This document shows positions 33,128 to 46,516 of a stretch of DNA of 64,000 nt, one piece after another (position 1 is the stretch's first letter; each line of letters begins with the position of its first letter). Location of the stretch: assembly GCA_030686995.1 (NCBI GenBank), contig CM060703.1, forward strand, positions 5,761,001 through 5,825,000. Reading direction: 5' to 3'. The DNA is from Artemisia argyi (lineage: Eukaryota > Streptophyta > Magnoliopsida > Asterales > Asteraceae). A program made the position numbers and the translations under genes. The notes under the pieces were generated by a model, which was not told where the DNA came from, searched no databases, and was given only the letters and a program-made list of their open reading frames with translations.

Positions 33128-33239
33128 AGTCTTATATTTCATAAATTCACATTTTGTGGTTTATTTTGAAACTTTCGGCTTATACAAGTCGAAAGTTTTA
33201 AAATAAACCACAAAATGTGAGTTTATGAAATATAAGACT
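33128..33239. repeat. Long near-perfect hairpin (50-bp arms)
   Basis: 33128-33177 is the reverse complement of 33190-33239 with two mismatches and a 12-base loop. The surrounding gcttat-rich bases suggest a MITE. A transcript would fold into a long stem of the sort processed into small RNAs. Confidence 0.85.
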
Positions 33240-33259
33240 AAAACCAAATAAGCCATATA

Positions 33260-34304
33260 AAAGTTTTATCATTTTCTCTTTATATATAGTAAATACAAAT
33301 ATATTCATCAATGGTTATTTTCAGGCATTAGTTATTAGTTTTAATGTCTCATAAAAGAATAAATCGCACAAAAAAGTATCTTTAAGTGTGCTACCAATAT
33401 TGATAAGAAATGACAAGAATAAAGATATATGACACTTTCATAATCTTGATTATGCAAAACACATACTTTTTTTTTTAATTATTATTTTTATTTATTTATC
33501 ATAATCTCGATCAATTCACACATCTGTTACATGTACAACGCAAAAGGTGATGTTCAAGCATAATAAGTGGCTTGAACATAATATAATGCTCTGGCATAAT
33601 CATTTTTTCTTGCAAAACCATTTCATCCAAAACCAACTAAGCTACGGTGTAAAACCTAATTCATAATGTTGCTGCTTGTTGAGTTAATTTGAACTTGAGT
33701 TTCCACTAACCCACCGAACTTTTGAAAACCAAATTTTATGATCCTTTAACTAATATTATATTTTGAATTACCATACAATAGTTTGAATGGCACAACAAAA
33801 TCACCATCATCAAGGAACTTAATTCCTTCACATGTTTCTATAAATTTGCACTTATTTTATAATGAACATCAAAGCTATTATACTAAATGTAGTGGTTATT
33901 GCATCTGTCATTTTCATCTCAACATTCACTCATTTCATCAAATCAACAACAAAACAGCGGTAGTGATTACCAATACCCAATAATGCATTCACACAGTCAC
34001 ACACATAAACAAAGAAAATTAATATGTTCAAGTTGTAGCCATATTTCCTCAAAAGGTTGGCTTCACGCGTCATCGGAGGGAGGCATAGTGGCTCCACACA
34101 ATCATTGGAGGGGCAGGAGTCGGAGGACGCGTTAAAAATACCTATCATTACAGGTAGTCATAGGTATTTATATTATCAAATTGAACCTTATTTTGATACT
34201 AAATATGGGTTTAGCTCATAAAATAGCAACAAATTTGTTTCAAAGTCCCATCTTGGCACGTGAATTATGAAAAGTATCATTAAATGCAACGAAGTTTTAT
34301 AATA
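33260..34304. other. Intergenic DNA, nothing recognised
   Basis: AT-rich with only short frames. No terminal repeats or conserved protein motifs found. Confidence 0.5.
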
Positions 34305-34312
34305 CATTAGCA

Positions 34313-34608
34313 TAGGGATGAGCACGGTACCGGTCCCGTACCGAATTAGTGGTACCGATTTTTTCCCGAGCAAAATTAGTGGTACCGGTACCGTACTGAA
34401 CGGGATTCGGATATCGGTACCGGTACCGGGAAATCGGGTTTTCCCGATTTGGTACCGGTCCCTTACCGAATTAATGGTCCTGATTTTTTTTTCACCTTAT
34501 TTCGTAGTCCCGGTACCGTATCGTATATTGGGAATCGGTACCGTTTCGGTACGGTACCGGTACGGTTCCGGTTCGGTTCCGGGATTCGGTTCGAAATGCT
34601 CATCCCTA
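34313..34608. mobile_element. hAT-like MITE rich in GGTACC
   Basis: The ends TAGGGATGAGCA and TGCTCATCCCTA form a perfect 12-bp inverted repeat. An exact 8-bp duplication, cattagca, lies at 34305-34312 and 34609-34616, the hAT length. The interior is packed with ggtaccggtacc and cgaattagtggtacc. A second member is at 38961-39280. No transposase. Confidence 0.9.
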
Positions 34609-34859
34609 CATTAGCAACTATCGTTGGGACCTTTTTTTTTTTTAATTATTATTTTTTTAACATTTAATGATATTTTATGCTGTATATTTATGTTTATAAG
34701 TGCGAACAATTTTACACACGTTTGAAATTGCATTCATAGCAACCATGTAATAATTTTAAACACGATTTGTAAATGCAAACAATTTAAACCAAAAAACTCT
34801 CATTTCTTAAGAAGGGTTGACAAATATAATAGTGTGAGTAAATGACACATTTGTTGTAG

Positions 34860-35130
34860 TGTCTCCTAGCAAAATGTTACGTGTAGGTCCTAGTCTTTCA
34901 ATTCACCTTGAGACACCTTTAAACATACTTGTGTTTTGTAATCAAAAGCTTTACTAAAACTACCGGCTTTCTTCATAGGTATTTGAGATTTACGTAGGAT
35001 CATATTCTACACCACGTGAAGTCCACGAGCCAAGTCACAAACATTGTTACTACTCACTAGCACTTGGTTTTGCATCCACAACGCTTGCAACAAATGCAAG
35101 TATTTAACATCCCATCATATTATTTTGCTA
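34860..35130. repeat. Conserved non-coding module, partial copy 4
   Basis: Shares taggtcctagtctttca, ccggctttcttcataggt, gagccaagtcacaaac and ggttttgcatccacaacgc with the other copies. It is interrupted downstream by the element at 35231. Confidence 0.65.
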
Positions 35131-35230
35131 GCAGGGTAACTATGCGTTGCGACGCCAGATACCTTGTGACTATTAACTGGAGAAATAGATCTCGACGGGG
35201 TCTGATTCACCGGTTTGTATCGGTTCCAAC

Positions 35231-36046
35231 CTGTGGCGGAGGGGATAGGGTGTCTAGCAGGTGCTAGGCCCCTCCCAACTAACCCAGAAAACAAAATATA
35301 CAATCCAAAAGTGCATTTTCTAGGAATGTTAATGAGGCCCCTCACAATGTAACAATTCACTTTTGTAATTTTAATATGATAAAAGTAAGTAACGTGTGAG
35401 GGTGACGAACAACAACGAAACACTGACATTTGTGCACTCATCTCATCAGGTATTGAATGATTTAGTTATTTGTTTTTTATCATTATTGATCACTGTTAGT
35501 TATTTCTATTTTACATTCTTTAAATGGATGGTGCTTTTTATCATTATTGATCACTGTTAGTAAGATGATTTTGGCTAGTGTAATAGTATATGTTAATTAT
35601 GAGCCTGTTTTATAGGCACAAGCTCGGCTCGTGATATATTATAAAGGCTCGAGCTCGGCTTGTTTTTACAATAGGCCCATGAAAAATCAAAAGTTGGCTT
35701 GAGCTCGACTGGTAGTACATCTATATGAGCTCGTTAATAAGCCCGTGCATAATACAAATGCATAATGTATTATATATATTTAATATTTTACAATAACTTA
35801 ATTACGTTTAGGACTTTAGGCTCTTTTAGGCTCGCGATTCTAATCGAGCTTTGTGTATAAAGCTTTGGCTCGAGCTCGATTAACAAATGAGCCGCAATTT
35901 AGGCTCGAGCTCGTTTAAGCTAGGCTCGTACGAGCTTTTAACCGATCCGATTTCGAGCTTTTCACGAGCAGCTCGACTCATTTTCACCCTTACACTTTAC
36001 AATTAATTTCGGCCCCCCTTAACTTGAAATCCTGGCTCCGCCCCTG
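35231..36046. mobile_element. hAT-like element with nested ctcgagct-rich element
   Basis: An 8-bp duplication, gttccaac, lies at 35223-35230 and 36047-36054. The termini ctgtggcggag and ctccgcccctg are imperfect inverted repeats. Inside, 35605-35990 is a separate block full of gctcgagctcg motifs ending ttttcaccctta, which looks like a second non-autonomous element nested in the first. Confidence 0.7.
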
Positions 36047-36643
36047 GTTCCAACGCGTCCTCCCTGGTTCGTTTTCAGATGACTTTTAATGGCTAGCCGA
36101 ACCAGTGACGACACCGGTTCCCGGTTGAACCCGTTAGTCCGGTCCGGTTTTCAAAACTATATGTACCATCAACTTGTTTATGAAGCTTTGTGTGTTTTCT
36201 TAGTTTGTACAATTTGTATAATAACATGTATTTTTTATTTTTTTTTTTACTTTTCATTTTAAGAGTGTTTTAAAAATATCATTAATAAGTGTGTTAAGTT
36301 ATTTTATATTTTGGATTATGTTGTAGCTTGTTTAGATTTTACGTTGTGAAATTTTAGTAAATGGATGTCTTAATTGGTTGTACAATGTGAATAAATCATT
36401 GTGGTTTTAAGTAATTGGATGTTTTAATATGAGTATTAACCGGGTGTTTTAATAGGAGTATTAATTATGTGTTAATTTAATTTCTTAGTGCATTAAAAAG
36501 TTGTACAATATGTTTGTTTGTTTGTATGTTTCAATTTTCAAGTTTGTAATGACTTAGTGCATTAAAAAGTTGTACACTATGTATAGATACTTGTAATGCT
36601 GAATTTTAAGGCATATATGCCCAAAAAGGGCTTTATGCTTTAT

Positions 36644-36832
36644 GGGAATGGATCCAATAAGAAGAAAAAATAAAATAAGAAGAATGAGAAATGTTTGTAG
36701 CCACACATTTCAAATGAGGAAGGAGAATTTCATGGGAGGTGCATCTTATTTTGTAGGTGCATCTGAAATGTGCGGTTGTAATCACTTCTCATTCTTCTCA
36801 TTTTACTTTTATTTCTCATTTGATCCTTACTC
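36644..36832. mobile_element. 189-bp fold-back MITE
   Basis: Imperfect inverted arms (ggatccaataagaag and ctcatttgatcc) run from the ends toward the centre, with a central aggtgcatct repeated in direct orientation. A 9- to 10-bp duplication, tatgctttat, lies at 36634-36643 and 36833-36842, which points to the Mutator superfamily. Confidence 0.7.
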
Positions 36833-36927
36833 TATGCTTTATAAGATAGTAAAATATGGTTTAGCCGCAAAGTTGAGTGGTTGTAATTATGTCTGTGATT
36901 TTTGATGTAAACGGAGACAACGATTCC

Positions 36928-36928
<1 letters not shown>

Positions 36929-36970
<42 letters not shown>

Positions 36971-36972
36971 TT
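36929..36972. repeat. (TTA)n microsatellite
   Basis: About fourteen consecutive TAT/TTA triplets. Confidence 0.95.
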
Positions 36973-37004
36973 TTACTTATGTCTCATTAAAAATAAAAAA
37001 ATAA

Positions 37005-37260
37005 TAAGACCCACCATGACCGGAGTCAAGTAAAACCCGACGGTTCAACTCGGGTGTTATATTCAAGAAAACCGAGTTAGTCTCTTATTATGTCTCGTAC
37101 TTTCGGGTTCGGGAATTGATGTTATCCCCATCCTCACATACCTGGTTACCTAGTTCGAAGATTCCCGGTTCTCATCCCCGGTCAAATCAGGGATCCCCAG
37201 TCGAATTGGGTTTGGGGATCGAGTCCTCTTCGGGTATGGGATATTTTGCCATCCCTACAA
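37005..37260. mobile_element. Remnant of a hAT-like element
   Basis: GC-rich sequence ending gccatcccta, the same terminus as the element at 4650-5917. The opposite end is not visible. Confidence 0.4.
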
Positions 37261-37821
37261 GTATGCAACAATCATATCATTATTTTACATGGTTCAGCCG
37301 CAAAGTTGAGTGAAAGTAACAATGTATGTGATCTGATATAAACGAGTTGTGAGAGTTGTGTAGGGTTGTTAATCAGGTTGGATTGGTTGGGTTTGGGTCA
37401 ACTCGGGTCGTTTCGAGACTAAAAGTAACATACCCCAACCTGACCTTATTTGAATTCGGGTTAACCAGTTACGGATCTAGTCAATGTTGTTTTAACCTGT
37501 TACGGATCCAATCCATTAATAAACAGTTTGGGATGTTTTAGTGCGCAACTGAAGTCGACTGAAATCAATTAACCTCAATAAACAACGAAGGCAAATTCTT
37601 GTTGCAGTTAAACAAAGCGTGTCTCATGATTGAATATTAGATTTCATGTGAAAACATATCATTTACAAACTACAACGCAACCACGCCCATATTAATTAGA
37701 TTTCATGCTGTAAATTTAAGGATTAAACAGCAGATGTATTAAAGTTTGACGCCTAGTTATCATGAAGCTTGAAATGTGAAACATATTTCTCGTAACGAGC
37801 TCCAATTCCTAAATATCCCCT

Positions 37822-37843
37822 CCCCCCCCCCCCCCCCCCCCCC

Positions 37844-37875
<32 letters not shown>
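37822..37875. repeat. Poly-C followed by poly-A tract
   Basis: A run of 23 C bases, one T, then about 30 A bases. Long C-runs are uncommon in plant DNA and are prone to length errors. Confidence 0.9.
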
Positions 37876-37876
<1 letters not shown>

Positions 37877-38195
37877 ACCATCATTCACAACAATTTTATA
37901 CAGCTTAACAGCTGCAAACAAGTAAAACAGAAATCCAGTGGACAACTTCATCTTAAACCAGGAAAATGATTGAGTGGGTTGACCAGAAGCTAATATAGGT
38001 TGGATCGTTGGAAAAATCTGGATCTTTCATACATTATATGATCAGTTATTGTCCAACCCTAGAAGCGTTTGGATTGCATGCAACCCTCATCTTTTGAGAA
38101 CCATTTAGATAAAGTAGCCATCTATATATGTTGTTCAGTTGTCATCAAGTTGAAATTGGGAAAGATCAGCTGCTATATCAGTTATCAGAGTCAAT

Positions 38196-38580
38196 AATGG
38201 AGAAAGTGTTGATAAGTTTGGATCATCTTGGTGCTTTATCCAAGCTCTTCAAACTGCTGGCAAATGGTTATATGTCGGAGTCTTTCACCTTGATACACCT
38301 TTAAACATGCTCGTGATTCTAGTAAAAAGCTGTACTAAAATTACCGGCTTTCTTCATAGGTATTGGATTGTTTTGTAGGATCATAACATGACTAATTTCA
38401 TCCTAAGTGCTTCTACACCAAGTGACGTCCACGGGCCAATTCACAAACATAGTTACTACCACTTGACTTTGCATCCACAACGCTTTCAAGTATGCAACAA
38501 TCCCATCATTCAGCAGCAACACTGAGTGGTGGTAACTATGTCCGTGATTTGGTGCTCGTCCTTTTTTTACAGACAGAAAC
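38196..38580. repeat. Conserved non-coding module, copy 5
   Basis: Full-length relative of 12922-13310, starting ataatggagaaagtgttgat and running through cgtgatttggtgctcgtcc. There is no F-box gene next to it in this contig, so an F-box body may have been lost here. Confidence 0.75.
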
Positions 38581-38960
38581 CGGCAAAAAAAAGTTGAAGA
38601 TGTTAACAAGTACAAACGATAGGACCAATCATAAACTGTATGCATTGACGGATTGCGTATAAATCACTGATGTACAAAAAGATTGAAACATTTGACCCTG
38701 TTGCCACAGTTTGATGTTAATAAACCTATAGCTGTTGAGCTTAAAAGAGGGCCTTGATGTCAAATAAGCTGATTTATCAATGATTGTCTTAGCACCTTTC
38801 TTTATAGTGAAACTGTGTTACTACCATTTATCATCTGTTTTCTAGAGTGATGGTAATTATTGAAATTAACCTACCTAACTATTTGAAGGTTACCATTTAT
38901 TATTTGTTTTCTAAAATCATGGTAAATTGGTAATTATTGAAATTAACCATAACTTGTACC

Positions 38961-39280
38961 TAGGGATGAGCACGGTACCGGTACCGTACCGATCCCGTAC
39001 CGAATTAGTGGTACCGATTTTTTCCCGAGCATAAATTAGGGTACCGGTACCGTACCGGACGGGATTCGGGTACCGGTACCGGTACCGGTACCGGGAAATC
39101 GGGATTTTCCCCTTTTTTTTTTCGGGAATTTCCCGATTTGGTACCGGTCCCGTACCGAATTAGTGGTCCCAAATTTTTTTCCTCCTTATTTCGTAGTACC
39201 GGTACCATACCGTATATCGGGATCGGTACCATTTCGGTACGGTTTCGGTTCCGGGATTCGGTTCGAAATGCACATCCCTA
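38961..39280. mobile_element. hAT-like MITE rich in GGTACC, second member
   Basis: Begins TAGGGATGAGCACGG and ends GCACATCCCTA. An exact 8-bp duplication, cttgtacc, lies at 38953-38960 and 39281-39288. Interior closely related to 34313-34608. Confidence 0.9.
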
Positions 39281-40283
39281 CTTGTACCTACTGTTTATAG
39301 TACCAGAACTACAAAGCTACAAAGCCCAAAAGTGGATGCTAAGAATAAGATGAGCCTTAAACTAGACCCATGTTTGATACTTGAAAGTTAAGTTACAAAA
39401 GCAACTAAAACTGTTTTATGTTGTAATTACGTATGTGTGAATTAATTACTTGAAGATTATCTTTTAGAATTTGTTTTCTAAAGTCGTAATTACTGAAATC
39501 AACTATAGCTTTGTTATTACACAACTTTTTAAAAGTACGAGACATAAGTAATGAAGTGAAGTGTGGAGTACTAGAGTACCAGAAACTACAAAGCCCAAAA
39601 GTGGTTGCTAAAATGGGCCATAAACTAAATTGGCAAATCCATTCATGCATTGTCGAGACTAAAAAGATAGTTGCTAAGGTCATTCTATAACTTACAAGGT
39701 TATAGAATACTCGGACATAATAACGAACTGAACTGAAACCCAAACCGAAACCGAAACATGCTCTTTTGTCCTATTCTCGGTTTCTAAAATATGTATTTTT
39801 TAGTTCTCGGTTCTCTCGGCTCCGTACAGTTCCGGAAGCGAGTGCACCCCTATACATATGTACGTTACTATTTTTATAGAGTACGGGACATAAGTGGACT
39901 GTGTAGTAGAAAAGTACAAAGCCCAAAAGTGGTTGCTAATGTGGGCCATTAACTTTTGGGAGGCATTCATAATTGGGCCGGGACAACTTGCACAAAAGAA
40001 ACAACCGACAATTGAAAAGAATAAATACAAGGGATCGAGACTTGAGATTATAAATAAAGGCTCAAACAAAACTCACCACCATCTGACGTTATCTAGTTTC
40101 ATTCGTAACAGGTTTTTTTTCTTAACTCATTATTTATTAATAATGTTAGTTAGTTAGTTCGATAATAACTTAAAATTAATCTCGTTTGATTTGTTGTGAC
40201 ATTATTATGTTTTTTGTTTGGGTGTTTATTTAAGCTTATTCAGGGGGCTAATTAGCTTATATAACAAAAATAAGCTTAATTAA
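39281..40283. other. Cluster flank and copy of the gene E first-exon region
   Basis: No complete gene. 39520-39610 is shared F-box cluster flank. 40048-40111 (tataaataaaggctcaaac to cgtaacag, followed by gt) is the same untranslated exon and donor as in gene E at 52252-52316, because this whole segment is repeated after the gap. Confidence 0.65.
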
Positions 40284-40596
40284 GGGTGTGTTTGTTTCAT
40301 TTAGATGTTTTAGGTCTGAATCTGACTACCACATCTTACTAGTAAGAGGTGGGTAGAACGTCTAAATCTAAACGAAATAATGTTGTTTGTTTTTGTATAA
40401 TTGTTCGAATGATTTTAAGTGTTCGTTTCTGCAATTTATTTAAGTAACTTGTGTAAATATGAAATAACACCTTTTATCATAAATATAACATAGTTAATAA
40501 ACCATCAAATATATTATATTAACACGAGTCTTCAATCTCAATTATCGAGTAAGAGGCAGTAAGACAAGCCCCCCACCTCTTACTGAGTAAGATGTT
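40284..40596. mobile_element. Tourist-like MITE cut by the assembly gap
   Basis: Left 313 bases of the element present in full at 52488-52928. The sequence stops at the first N. Confidence 0.8.
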
Positions 40597-41096
40597 NNNN
40601 NNNNNNNNNNNNNNNNNNNNNNNNNNNNNNNNNNNNNNNNNNNNNNNNNNNNNNNNNNNNNNNNNNNNNNNNNNNNNNNNNNNNNNNNNNNNNNNNNNNN
40701 NNNNNNNNNNNNNNNNNNNNNNNNNNNNNNNNNNNNNNNNNNNNNNNNNNNNNNNNNNNNNNNNNNNNNNNNNNNNNNNNNNNNNNNNNNNNNNNNNNNN
40801 NNNNNNNNNNNNNNNNNNNNNNNNNNNNNNNNNNNNNNNNNNNNNNNNNNNNNNNNNNNNNNNNNNNNNNNNNNNNNNNNNNNNNNNNNNNNNNNNNNNN
40901 NNNNNNNNNNNNNNNNNNNNNNNNNNNNNNNNNNNNNNNNNNNNNNNNNNNNNNNNNNNNNNNNNNNNNNNNNNNNNNNNNNNNNNNNNNNNNNNNNNNN
41001 NNNNNNNNNNNNNNNNNNNNNNNNNNNNNNNNNNNNNNNNNNNNNNNNNNNNNNNNNNNNNNNNNNNNNNNNNNNNNNNNNNNNNNNNNNNNNNNN
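40597..41096. other. Assembly gap, exactly 500 N
   Basis: A run of 500 undefined bases. The round number suggests a placeholder between contigs joined by long-range linkage rather than a measured length. Reading frames drawn through it are meaningless. Confidence 0.98.
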
Positions 41097-41596
41097 GTCA
41101 TTCGGATCATCTTCATGTCATTAACAAGCTTATGGAATCTGACATAGTAATCGGTGATGTTTTCACCGGGGTTCATCTTGAAATGCACAAACTCGTCATA
41201 CAGCTGAGACTCACGATCTTCTTTGGTAAGTTCTGAACCAGCTAGAAGCATTTTGACATTATCCCAAACAGCTTTGGCATCAGTATTGAAGTTAATGAGC
41301 TTGTAGACATCCTCGGGTAATCCTTGTATTACAATGCTGGAGGCTCGAATATCTGCATCATATCACTTCTTTTCAGTTTCGCTAAGATCATTGTAGGTAC
41401 GTGGCCTGTCAATTCCAAAGGTGACATTTCCATCTTCAGCAGTGGAGAGAACATCTCTTATGGTACCCATTTGGAATGGTCCTTCATCAAGTGATCATAG
41501 AATGTTTTCACCATTCTCCTTACCACGGCAATAAAGTCGAATTCTTTGTGCCTACGACTCATAGTCAGTCCTATCAGTTGAAGTCGTAGTTGCCAT
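41097..41596 (-). pseudogene. Ty1-copia gag pseudogene, 5' part (second copy)
   Basis: Same as the first 167 codons of the gag at 27815-29389, with the same first three in-frame stops. It is cut by the gap. Confidence 0.9.
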
Positions 41597-42617
41597 GAAG
41601 TAATGTTTGACGGGATTTTACAACTCTTGTTACTTAAACCGAAAAATTGATTCTTTCCCGAGATTTTACTAAAGTCAACAAAAGAAACCAAAAAATGTAC
41701 TATAAGCAAGTTAGACTTAGTATGAGATCTTGGATAAATTACAATTAGTGCTTAGTGTCAAGTCGCGACAAATCAGGTTACAAAAAATCCGATCGTAATA
41801 AGTCAAGTTACAAGAGTTAACTCACAACGTCAAATCACAATCAGACTAGTCATAACAACTTAAGTCACAACAATTCACAACTCACTAATGGGTAACAAAT
41901 CGCTAGAAACTCAAACTGAGCAAATCGCTAAACACCCCAACTCGCTAGATAAACCAAATTACTGAAATCACCAAATCACTAAAATTGCAACTCGCTAACC
42001 AGAGCAAATCTCTAAACTGACTAAACCGCCAAAGTCACCAAATCGCTAAAACCCCAACTCGCTAGATGAACCAAATTGCTGAATTCACCAACTCGCTAAA
42101 ACTGCAACTCGCTATAGTAACCAACTCGCTAGGTTTGGAAAACCGCTAGAAAGCCAACTCGCTGGCTCCAAATCGCTAACACCAAATCGCTGATCACAAA
42201 AGTCCAAGATCTGACAACTCGCTAACGGATGAGACAAAAATGTCACTATCTTAGCGGTTTGTCCTTTTATCCGAATATAGTAAACTAGGCAAATCGCTAG
42301 TCCAACTCGCTGAAATCACTGACCAACTCGCTACAAAGAAAGTGAACCAGAGAAGCAACTCGCTAGTTAGAAACTTGAACCAAAATGCATCAAACTCCAA
42401 ACTAACGAATGATTTAGCCTATCCAACTGCAAAACTAAGTAAAACTAATACCTCTAATCAGGAAAGTATACCCATAACATCACATATAGCACAAACAAGA
42501 TCAAATCAGGGTGTTTGCTTAGAAAAACTATTCTAACCTAAAACTAACCACAAAAAACCACACCTAAATCCGAATCTACCAAGCTCCTAGGATGTAACCA
42601 TGGCTCTTGATACCAAA

Positions 42618-42977
42618 TGTAAGCTACTTAATCACGTATAACATGTATGGATTTGTATGTGGTTCGATTTAGGAAGAATTCTAGAGATAGAGTGATGAGA
42701 GAATGGAACCTTTAGAGAGAGAGAAAGTGATATGTTAGATTACTATGAGTGAAAGGTCCAACCCTCTCCCTTGGTGGGAGAGGGGTATTTATAGTACAAC
42801 ACATAAACACCCTCTCTCGGGCTGTGGAACGGCTATACAGTGGGTAAAGACCCGTCCTTCCTCCACGAAGTTACTTAAACTAAAATAATACTAACTAGTA
42901 ACAACTACGAGCTAACTTAATGCTATTAGATACTCGGGGTGACCAAGTCTTTCATGTGAATATTTATATTCCTAACA
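42618..42977 (-). mobile_element. Ty1-copia 5' LTR (second copy)
   Basis: Identical to 30411-30770, with the primer-binding site at 42602-42615. Confidence 0.85.
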
Positions 42978-44067
42978 AGTATTCTGTCTCTTACATGAAA
43001 ACCGAATACAAATCTAAATTCAAACAAACAAAACAAAACGGGCCCAAAATCCATTTGGTAAATGAAAAAAACGCGCCCCTATATATTATAGGTGGCAAAA
43101 CGGGCTAGCCGGGCTGGCACGGGTCAAACAGGCTAGGGCTAAACGGGCACGGGCACAGGCCAAATGGGCGCATGTTATACCAATCATTATATAAAATACC
43201 AAAACGACAAAATAAATTCCTCAAATTTAACACCTCATTTATATTTAAAAAATTAAATATATTATATCTACAATTTTTTTTAAAACAATTATAATTTTAT
43301 CCAATTGAGAGAAAATATGTGACAATTTAATTTTTAAATGAGCAAGCTCATTTAATAAAAAATGAACTTTTAAATCTATATCATCAAAATAGGTAACAAA
43401 GAAAGGATTGTTAGAAAATAAACACACATCTTGTTTGCTTCCATCCCTCGACCTCACACACTCGTCAATCCCAAATCAATCGGTCATCGCTCAGTCACCG
43501 AAACCCTATCTATCTTCCGTTCAGACAGAATTAGCATAAGACTAACCATTCTGGCGATTTCGATTACATCAATTAGGTTAATCTCTATGTATTTATTTTT
43601 ATCATCAATCATCTTTGTTATTTTATACATGATAGTGGTTGTTGTTGGTGTCTGCTTTGTTAGATGTTAAACCATTAGAATTAGTTTCAAAGAGTTTGCT
43701 ATCATCGATGATTTTATTGCATCAAAATGAATGTTTTCTAATAATTAGGTCTTGTTTGATGTGCTGATTGATGACGAGAACCGGTACCTTGAAGATGTAG
43801 TTTGATTTAGTTATTTGTTGATCGATAATTATTGGCTTATCGAGTGTAGTACTGTTAGAGTGGTGGGTGGGGCTGTTTGGTTGGGCGGTTTTCGTGTGAT
43901 TTCATGGGTTTGTATTTGGAATTCATCAAATATCTGTGTTTGGTGACATGGCATTTGTTAGGTTTATGTGTGGTGAAGTTGAAGCACGAAGTTACAGCTA
44001 TAGTTCGTTGTGGTGTAGTTGTACTTGATGCTTGTGAGAAGATGAATTTACAGATACTTGAATTGGT

Positions 44068-44114
<47 letters not shown>

Positions 44115-45331
44115 TTGAATTGTGTTGGAATTAATATACACAAATTTGACACTTTCTTTCACATAGTAGTTTGATTATGTGGTAGATACTATATGCACAT
44201 TTGTTTATATACAAATGCCATAAGAAAAGTGAAAAAGATGTTGAGACAGAACAATAAGTCAAATAATTAGCTGACAAAATGAGCAGCATAAGATGGTGTT
44301 GTTTTGGACAACTAACAATCTCGCACGTTATGTACATTAAATATCACACAGTTTTATTGGACGTCATATATTTTTTAGGTAAAGGAATTATTTCCTGGTA
44401 AATTTAATATTCGAGTACATTCATTCTAACACATACATTTGTCTTAGGTTTTCTTTAAAGCAGTTTTCTTGCTTTGAGTTTACCATGAAGTATGGTATGA
44501 TGTGTCTGTGTTCTACCTCCCTCGTATTTGTTTGACTATAATTTCTAGTTTTAATATTTAATAGTATTTGTGAGGATACTTTGTTATATATAAATAAATA
44601 TATAACAAAAAATCCCCATAATATACAACACTAGTAGTATATGCTAATCATTAGTTGAAATTTGTACGATTTCTATTAACACTAGTACTATATGCTATTC
44701 ATTACTATTAACACTAGTACTATATGCTATTCATTATTATCATTATGATCGTGACATTTAATTTGTTTTTGTGTATTTATTTTGTTTTTTTTTATGTACA
44801 AATGTACATTTGAGTGAATAAAGTTTGTAGATTAAACTATAATTAAGGAGGTGATTGTTTCAGCTTATATAGTCAGCTTATAACTTATTTGGGTCCTGTC
44901 ACGGGACTAATTCACAATGTCCGTGTGGCACTTAGCGACTCGGTTTCGACGTCTAAGTAAGCCAAAAAGTACGGAAGATATGAGCGGTGAACACTTGCAG
45001 ATTTTAGAAAGAGACTTTGCTTTATATTTCACTTTTAAACTTTGATACAATGGATGGATACAAATGAGGGGGGATAAGCCTTTATATATACTAAGTGCTT
45101 ATTAGGTTCTAGAATATTCTTACTAATATCTAGATTTTTACATAAGACATTATGTAGCTTATTCTAAATTTTTCCCTACTAAATATCCTAGATACTTTGG
45201 CTTATTTCTAGATTATTCTAGGATATATTAAGCAAAGTATCTTAGATATTTTAGATGTAGTATTCTAGATCAATCTAGCTAGGTTGCCGCGTCGAGGATT
45301 CCTTCGGATTGAGGCTGCTAGGATTTGGCTC

Positions 45332-45443
45332 AGTCTTATATTTCATAAATTCACATTTTGTGGTTTATTTTGAAACTTTCGGCTTATACAAGTCGAAAGT
45401 TTTAAAATAAACCACAAAATGTGAGTTTATGAAATATAAGACT
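45332..45443. repeat. Long hairpin (second copy)
   Basis: Identical to 33128-33239. Confidence 0.85.
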
Positions 45444-46516
45444 AAAACCAAATAAGCCATATAAAAGTTTTATCATTTTCTCTTTATATATAGTAAATAC
45501 AAATATATTCATCAATGGTTATTTTCAGGCATTAGTTATTAGTTTTAATGTCTCATAAAAGAATAAATCGCACAAAAAAGTATCTTTAAGTGTGCTACCA
45601 ATATTGATAAGAAATGACAAGAATAAAGATATATGACACTTTCATAATCTTGATTATGCAAAACACATACTTTTTTTTTTAATTATTATTTTTATTTATT
45701 TATCATAATCTCGATCAATTCACACATCTGTTACATGTACAACGCAAAAGGTGATGTTCAAGCATAATAAGTGGCTTGAACATAATATAATGCTCTGGCA
45801 TAATCATTTTTTCTTGCAAAACCATTTCATCCAAAACCAACTAAGCTACGGTGTAAAACCTAATTCATAATGTTGCTGCTTGTTGAGTTAATTTGAACTT
45901 GAGTTTCCACTAACCCACCGAACTTTTGAAAACCAAATTTTATGATCCTTTAACTAATATTATATTTTGAATTACCATACAATAGTTTGAATGGCACAAC
46001 AAAATCACCATCATCAAGGAACTTAATTCCTTCACATGTTTCTATAAATTTGCACTTATTTTATAATGAACATCAAAGCTATTATACTAAATGTAGTGGT
46101 TATTGCATCTGTCATTTTCATCTCAACATTCACTCATTTCATCAAATCAACAACAAAACAGCGGTAGTGATTACCAATACCCAATAATGCATTCACACAG
46201 TCACACACATAAACAAAGAAAATTAATATGTTCAAGTTGTAGCCATATTTCCTCAAAAGGTTGGCTTCACGCGTCATCGGAGGGAGGCATAGTGGCTCCA
46301 CACAATCATTGGAGGGGCAGGAGTCGGAGGACGCGTTAAAAATACCTATCATTACAGGTAGTCATAGGTATTTATATTATCAAATTGAACCTTATTTTGA
46401 TACTAAATATGGGTTTAGCTCATAAAATAGCAACAAATTTGTTTCAAAGTCCCATCTTGGCACGTGAATTATGAAAAGTATCATTAAATGCAACGAAGTT
46501 TTATAATACATTAGCA

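Noticed and set aside
40580..41251. Long open frames across the N region
   Set aside because: They are created by undefined bases. Only the gag codons at 41097-41251 are real sequence.
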